DNA from: Planctomycetota bacterium
GTDB lineage: Bacteria; Planctomycetota; J058; J103
DNA length: 7,352 bases
Reading direction: 5' to 3'
NCBI GenBank assembly: GCA_003694875.1
Contig: RFJN01000527.1
Span: forward strand, 1 to 7,352
The notes under the pieces were generated by a model. The model saw only the letters and a list, made by a program, of their open reading frames with translations. It made no database searches and was not told the DNA's origin. Below, piece after piece: positions 4,082-7,352 of this stretch. A program made the translations under genes and the position numbers. Positions within the stretch are counted from its first letter, which is position 1, and each line of letters starts with the position of its first letter.

Positions 4082-6960
4082 TCGTACGCCGTCTGCTCGC
4101 CGAGGGGTTCATGCGCTTCGAGCGCATCGAGCTCGGACCGCTGCCACCGCGCGGTCGCTTCGCGATCACCGGGCCCAACGAGTCGGGCAAGAGCACGATC
4201 GGCGAGGCGATCTGCTTCGCCCTGTTCGGCCGCAGCGTCAAGTCCGACCTCACCGACCTGTCGCAGGTCGTGGGCTGGGAGGCCGAGCGCGCCCGCGTGG
4301 TGCTCGAACTCGCGTCGGCGGGGGCGTCGGTGCGGATCGAGCGCGTGGTCAGCCGCGAGGGGGCGCACGAGGCGCGGGCGTGGGCGGGCGGTCCCGAGCC
4401 GGTTGCCGAAGGCCCGGAGGCGGTGGCGCGGTTCGTGCGCGAGCGGCTCGGACTCGACTTCGAGGCGTTCCGGGCGAGCGTCTATCTCGCGCAGGACGAT
4501 CTGCGTGCGCTGCGCGAGGAGATCCTCGAGCCGCTCGGCACCCGGTCCGAGACGGCGCGGGCGGTCGAGGAGATCGTGGGGATCGGCCCGCTGCAGCGGG
4601 CCGCGCAGACGCTTGCGCGGCGGCTGCCGGCGCTGCACCGACGCCGCGAGCGCCTCACCGCGCAGCGCACCGTCGCGCGCACGCTCATGGAGACGCACGC
4701 GCTGCCCGCCGGCGAGCGCGAGCGGGTGCGCACCGAACACACCGAGCTCACCGCCGAACTCGCCGCGGTGCGTGCCGCGTTGCCGACGGTGCGCGAGCGG
4801 CTCGACGCGCTCGAGAGCGCGATCCGCGCCCGTGGCGCGGTCGGCGAGGCGTTCTCGTGCTTCGAACGGGCGCTGCTCGCGCGCCAGACCGAGCGCACCG
4901 CCGGTGCGCTCGAGCGGGAGATCGTGGCGGCGGCGGCCGCGCTCGAGCGCGAGCGCGAGCGGGTGCGGCGCGAGATCGATGCGCTGCGCGCCGAGAGCGG
5001 TGAGGCGCGCGAGCAGATCGACCGGCTGATCGCGTTCGGGGGGCGGTTGGCGGAACTGCAGGCGCGGCTCGAACTCTACCGCGCCGAGGTGCGGCGGCGG
5101 CTGTCCGCCCCCGAGGTGGACGAGCAGGATCTGCAGGTGCTCGAGTCGGTCGCCATGCCGGCCACACCCGCGGCGGCCCTGCGGCTCGCCGAGACGCGCG
5201 CCGCGCGGCTGCGGCGCGCGCGCAACCGCTCGTTCACCCGCGCGGGGATCTTCGCCGCCCTCGCTCTCGTGTCGTTCACCGCGGGCCTGCCCGCGCTCGT
5301 GCACGTGCTGCCGTCCAAGGAGCCGCGGGCGCTGACCGGCCTCGAGCAGTGGATCGCGCAGATCGTGCAGGCGATCGCCGATACCGGCTTCTCCGAGCCG
5401 GGCCGCATCTGGGTGGCGTTCGCGGTGGGCGGTTGCGTGGGCGGGGTGCTGTTCGCCGTGCTGGCCGCGCTCGGGCTGCGGCAGGGACGCGCGCGCAACG
5501 AGGCGCTCGCGCTCGCCGAGGAGAGCCGCAAGCGGCTCGCCGACGAGGTGGCGGCACTCGAGCAGGAGCAGCGCGCGCTCGCGGCTCTCGACATGCGGCG
5601 GCTTCCGGAGCTGCTCGAGCGCGTGCGCGCGCTGCGCAACGAGGAGCTCGCCGAGGCGTTCGAGGCGCTCGCGAGCGATTTCGGCGACCTCGTCGCCGTC
5701 GGGGCGGGAGCGGCGCAGCAGCTCGAGGAGCAGCGCGCGCGGCAGCTCGAGCGGGAGAGGACGCTGCAGGTGCTCGGGGAACGGCGGGTGCGGATCGAGC
5801 GGCTGCTCGCGGCGCTGCCGCCCGAGCTGCGGGAGCGTGCAGCCACGCAGCGCGAGGCGGCCGCACCTGCGGACGCGACGGACGCCCTCGATCTCGAGGT
5901 GCTCGAGCGCACGCTGCCGGACCGGATCGCCACGTGGGCGCGGGTGCGCTCGCGGCTGCAGGAACTCGAGCGGCTCGACGAGCCGGGCTCGCCCGAGGCG
6001 TGTCTCGAGCGGCTTGCGGCGCAGCTCGAGGCGGTGTCGCTCGGGCGGGTCGAGGGCGAGAGCGCGCGCGAACCGTTCGACGTGGCGGCGCTCGCGCAGC
6101 TGTGCGAGCGTGCGCAGGCGTTCGACTACGACGCGCTCGAGCGGGAACTCGAGCGGCATGCCGAGACGCTCGAACGCTGGCTGCCGCGGCTCGAGACGCT
6201 GCTCGCCGAGCGCGAGCGGCTCGAGCGGCAGCTCGCCGAGCTGCAGGGGCGGCACGACGCGCTCGCGCGCAGCGAGGCGCAGCTCGCCGCACAGCTCGAG
6301 ACGCTCGAACGGCAGCACGAGCGGTACGAGGAGGCGCGTGCGCAGCTCGCCTCGATCTCGGCCGAACTCGAGCCGCTCGGACGCGAGATCGCGGTGCACG
6401 AGCTCGCGGGCCGGCTGCTCGAGGAGACGGCGGCCGATCTGCGCGCGCGGCTCGGACCGACGCTGCGTCGCTTCCTCGCGGTGGTGCTGCCGCGGATCAC
6501 CGGCGGCCGCTACCGGCGGGTGCGGGTGTTGCCCAACCTCGATCTGCGCGTCTATTCGCCCGAGAAGAACGACTACGTGCCGATCGTCGATCTGAGCGCC
6601 GGCACCGCCGAGCAGCTTCTGCTCGTGCTGCGGCTGGGGGTGGGGGCGGCGCTCGGGCGGACGCGGCGGGTGGACGATCCCGAGCAGTTTCTCTATCTCG
6701 ACGAGCCGCTCGCGGCGTTCGACGAGGGGCGGGCGGTCGCGTTCCTGCAGCTTCTCGAGGAGCTCGAGCCGCTGTTCCCGCAGGTCTTCCTCGTGCTGCA
6801 CGGACCGCTCGTGCGCCAGCCCGATCGCTTCGCGCTGGTGATCCGCACCGAACTCGACGGGCGGGTGCTCGTGGGGCCGGGACGCAGCGAGGGCGAGGCC
6901 GAACGGGCGTCGCAGCGATCGCCGGCCGCGGCCGAGAGCGACGGCGAGGGCGGGCGGTGA
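4078..6960 (+). CDS. YhaN-like SMC/Rad50-type coiled-coil ATPase with a central transmembrane pair
   Basis: A 960-aa P-loop ATPase of the AAA_23/AAA_27 (Rad50/SbcC/YhaN) kind. The N-terminal lobe has Walker A GPNESGKST (residues 32-40, K38) and a Q-loop (YLAQDD, Q139). The C-terminal lobe has the signature LSAGTAEQ (839-846), Walker B FLYLDEP (871-877, D875-E876), a D-loop (AAFD, 879-882) and switch H908. Between the lobes lie two long heptad-like, Arg/Glu/Leu-rich coils (about 180-385 and 470-780). At their turn there is no CxxC zinc hook. Instead two hydrophobic segments (about 386-410 and 443-467) flank a loop of about 32 aa. This predicts a membrane-tethered coil tip with both ATPase lobes in the cytoplasm. 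Length and the LSxGTAEQL-x-L-x-LRL motif match the YhaN group (B. subtilis YhaN is about 960 aa). Translation is coupled on both sides (ATGA and GTGA); GAGG lies 7 nt before the start. DNA maintenance or repair at the membrane is an inference. Confidence 0.9.
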   Translation: MIVRRLLAEGFMRFERIELGPLPPRGRFAITGPNESGKSTIGEAICFALFGRSVKSDLTDLSQVVGWEAERARVVLELASAGASVRIERVVSREGAHEARAWAGGPEPVAEGPEAVARFVRERLGLDFEAFRASVYLAQDDLRALREEILEPLGTRSETARAVEEIVGIGPLQRAAQTLARRLPALHRRRERLTAQRTVARTLMETHALPAGERERVRTEHTELTAELAAVRAALPTVRERLDALESAIRARGAVGEAFSCFERALLARQTERTAGALEREIVAAAAALERERERVRREIDALRAESGEAREQIDRLIAFGGRLAELQARLELYRAEVRRRLSAPEVDEQDLQVLESVAMPATPAAALRLAETRAARLRRARNRSFTRAGIFAALALVSFTAGLPALVHVLPSKEPRALTGLEQWIAQIVQAIADTGFSEPGRIWVAFAVGGCVGGVLFAVLAALGLRQGRARNEALALAEESRKRLADEVAALEQEQRALAALDMRRLPELLERVRALRNEELAEAFEALASDFGDLVAVGAGAAQQLEEQRARQLERERTLQVLGERRVRIERLLAALPPELRERAATQREAAAPADATDALDLEVLERTLPDRIATWARVRSRLQELERLDEPGSPEACLERLAAQLEAVSLGRVEGESAREPFDVAALAQLCERAQAFDYDALERELERHAETLERWLPRLETLLAERERLERQLAELQGRHDALARSEAQLAAQLETLERQHERYEEARAQLASISAELEPLGREIAVHELAGRLLEETAADLRARLGPTLRRFLAVVLPRITGGRYRRVRVLPNLDLRVYSPEKNDYVPIVDLSAGTAEQLLLVLRLGVGAALGRTRRVDDPEQFLYLDEPLAAFDEGRAVAFLQLLEELEPLFPQVFLVLHGPLVRQPDRFALVIRTELDGRVLVGPGRSEGEAERASQRSPAAAESDGEGGR

Positions 6961-7352
6961 GCGGCAAGCGACCCACGGCACTGCCGCGCTGGATCGAGCG
7001 GCGCGGCGGGCTGACGTTTCGCTGCACCGGTTGCGGCCGGTGCTGCGAGGGCCCGGACGGATACGTCTGGCTCGAGCTCACCGACATCGAGCGGCTCGCC
7101 GCACACCTCGGACTCGACCGCTTCGCGTTCACGCGTCGCTACGTGCGTCGGATCGACCGGGAGCTCGCGCTGATCGACCAGCCGGGCGGCGACTGCATCT
7201 TCTATCGCCGTGGCGAGGGCTGCACGGTGTATCCCGCGCGCCCGCGGCAGTGCCGCACCTTCCCGTTCTGGCCCGAGATCCTGCGCTCGGAGGCGAACTG
7301 GCGGCGCGCGGCGCGCCACTGTCCCGGGATCGACGATCCCGAGGCGTCGGCG
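6957..7352 (+). CDS. YkgJ-family cysteine-cluster (CxxCxxCC) protein, 3' end cut off by the window
   Basis: The first 132 residues are present and the frame is open to the last base. It starts with GTG, overlapping the ATPase stop as GTGA, and GAGGG lies 6 nt upstream. The family pattern is complete so far: C23, C26, C29 and C30 (CTGCGRCC), C80 (GGDCIFY), C89 (GCTVY), the motif YPARPRQCRTFPFW with C99, and C122 in HCPGI. This matches the Zn/Fe-chelating YkgJ/UPF0153 family (PF03692), whose members bind a metal ion or cluster and whose role is mostly unknown. There is no signal peptide, so it is probably cytoplasmic. It should be translated with the ATPase. Family members are common as stand-alone genes, so co-function is only suggested by the overlap. 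The C-terminal part lies outside the window. Confidence 0.88.
   Translation, partial: MSGKRPTALPRWIERRGGLTFRCTGCGRCCEGPDGYVWLELTDIERLAAHLGLDRFAFTRRYVRRIDRELALIDQPGGDCIFYRRGEGCTVYPARPRQCRTFPFWPEILRSEANWRRAARHCPGIDDPEASA

Noticed and set aside
4900..6450. Dense CTCGAG/GCTCGAG repeats in the ATPase gene
   Set aside because: They encode frequent Leu-Glu and Ala-Arg-Glu pairs of the coiled coil with the preferred codons CTC and GAG, so they are a codon-use effect and not a DNA repeat element.
2623..6981. A 1452-codon open frame on the minus strand across the ATPase and into the phosphoesterase gene
   Set aside because: It lies antisense to the ATPase and then out of frame within the phosphoesterase gene. 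Its product is low-complexity Arg/Glu/Leu/Pro with no motif. Both underlying genes have complete catalytic motifs, so this is a shadow of GC-rich codon bias.

Overview
The window is very GC-rich bacterial DNA with no phage, insertion-sequence or CRISPR signal. It holds five protein-coding genes in two blocks that diverge from one intergenic region. Codons are strongly G/C-ending, so nearly every gene has long spurious antisense frames. The source is probably a Gram-negative, high-GC lineage. A signal-anchored S41 protease with N-terminal HEAT-like repeats and an LpxH/COG2908-like phosphoesterase would suit Planctomycetota, Myxococcota or related deep-branching groups, but the sequence does not settle the phylum.

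Left block, minus strand. Positions 90-2378 encode a 762-aa C-terminal-processing peptidase (S41) with a signal anchor, HEAT-like repeats, a PDZ domain and an intact Ser534-Lys559-Gln563 triad. A GC-rich hairpin follows its stop codon. Upstream of it lies a 201-bp gap with a good sigma70-like promoter and a leader of about 137 nt. Beyond that gap, positions 2580-3683 encode a 367-aa calcineurin-type metallophosphoesterase with every metal ligand in place and a long aromatic, hydrophobic helical insert.

Centre, 3684-3853. This 170-bp region carries two back-to-back promoter candidates. Their -10 regions form a perfect 9-bp inverted repeat (GCTACCATG), both spacers are 18 bp, and both predicted leaders are about 37 nt. 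Three GTCGCG copies lie between and inside the promoters, one of them in a perfect 10-bp palindrome.

Right block, plus strand. This is a tightly coupled operon. A 75-aa protein of unknown family (3854-4081) overlaps by ATGA a 960-aa SMC/Rad50-like ATPase (4078-6960). That ATPase overlaps by GTGA a YkgJ-family cysteine-cluster protein (6957 to the window end, cut off). The ATPase has complete Walker A, signature and Walker B motifs. In place of a zinc hook or hinge it has two hydrophobic segments at the middle of the coiled coil, as expected of the YhaN-like group.

The most interesting unit is the divergent pair of phosphoesterase and membrane-anchored coiled-coil ATPase, with a small coupled partner and a metal-cluster protein. 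It recalls SbcD-SbcC, Mre11-Rad50 and YhaO-YhaN, but the phosphoesterase is not of the SbcD/YhaO type by motif. A joint function at the membrane is an inference. The phosphoesterase may instead be an independent lipid-type enzyme.
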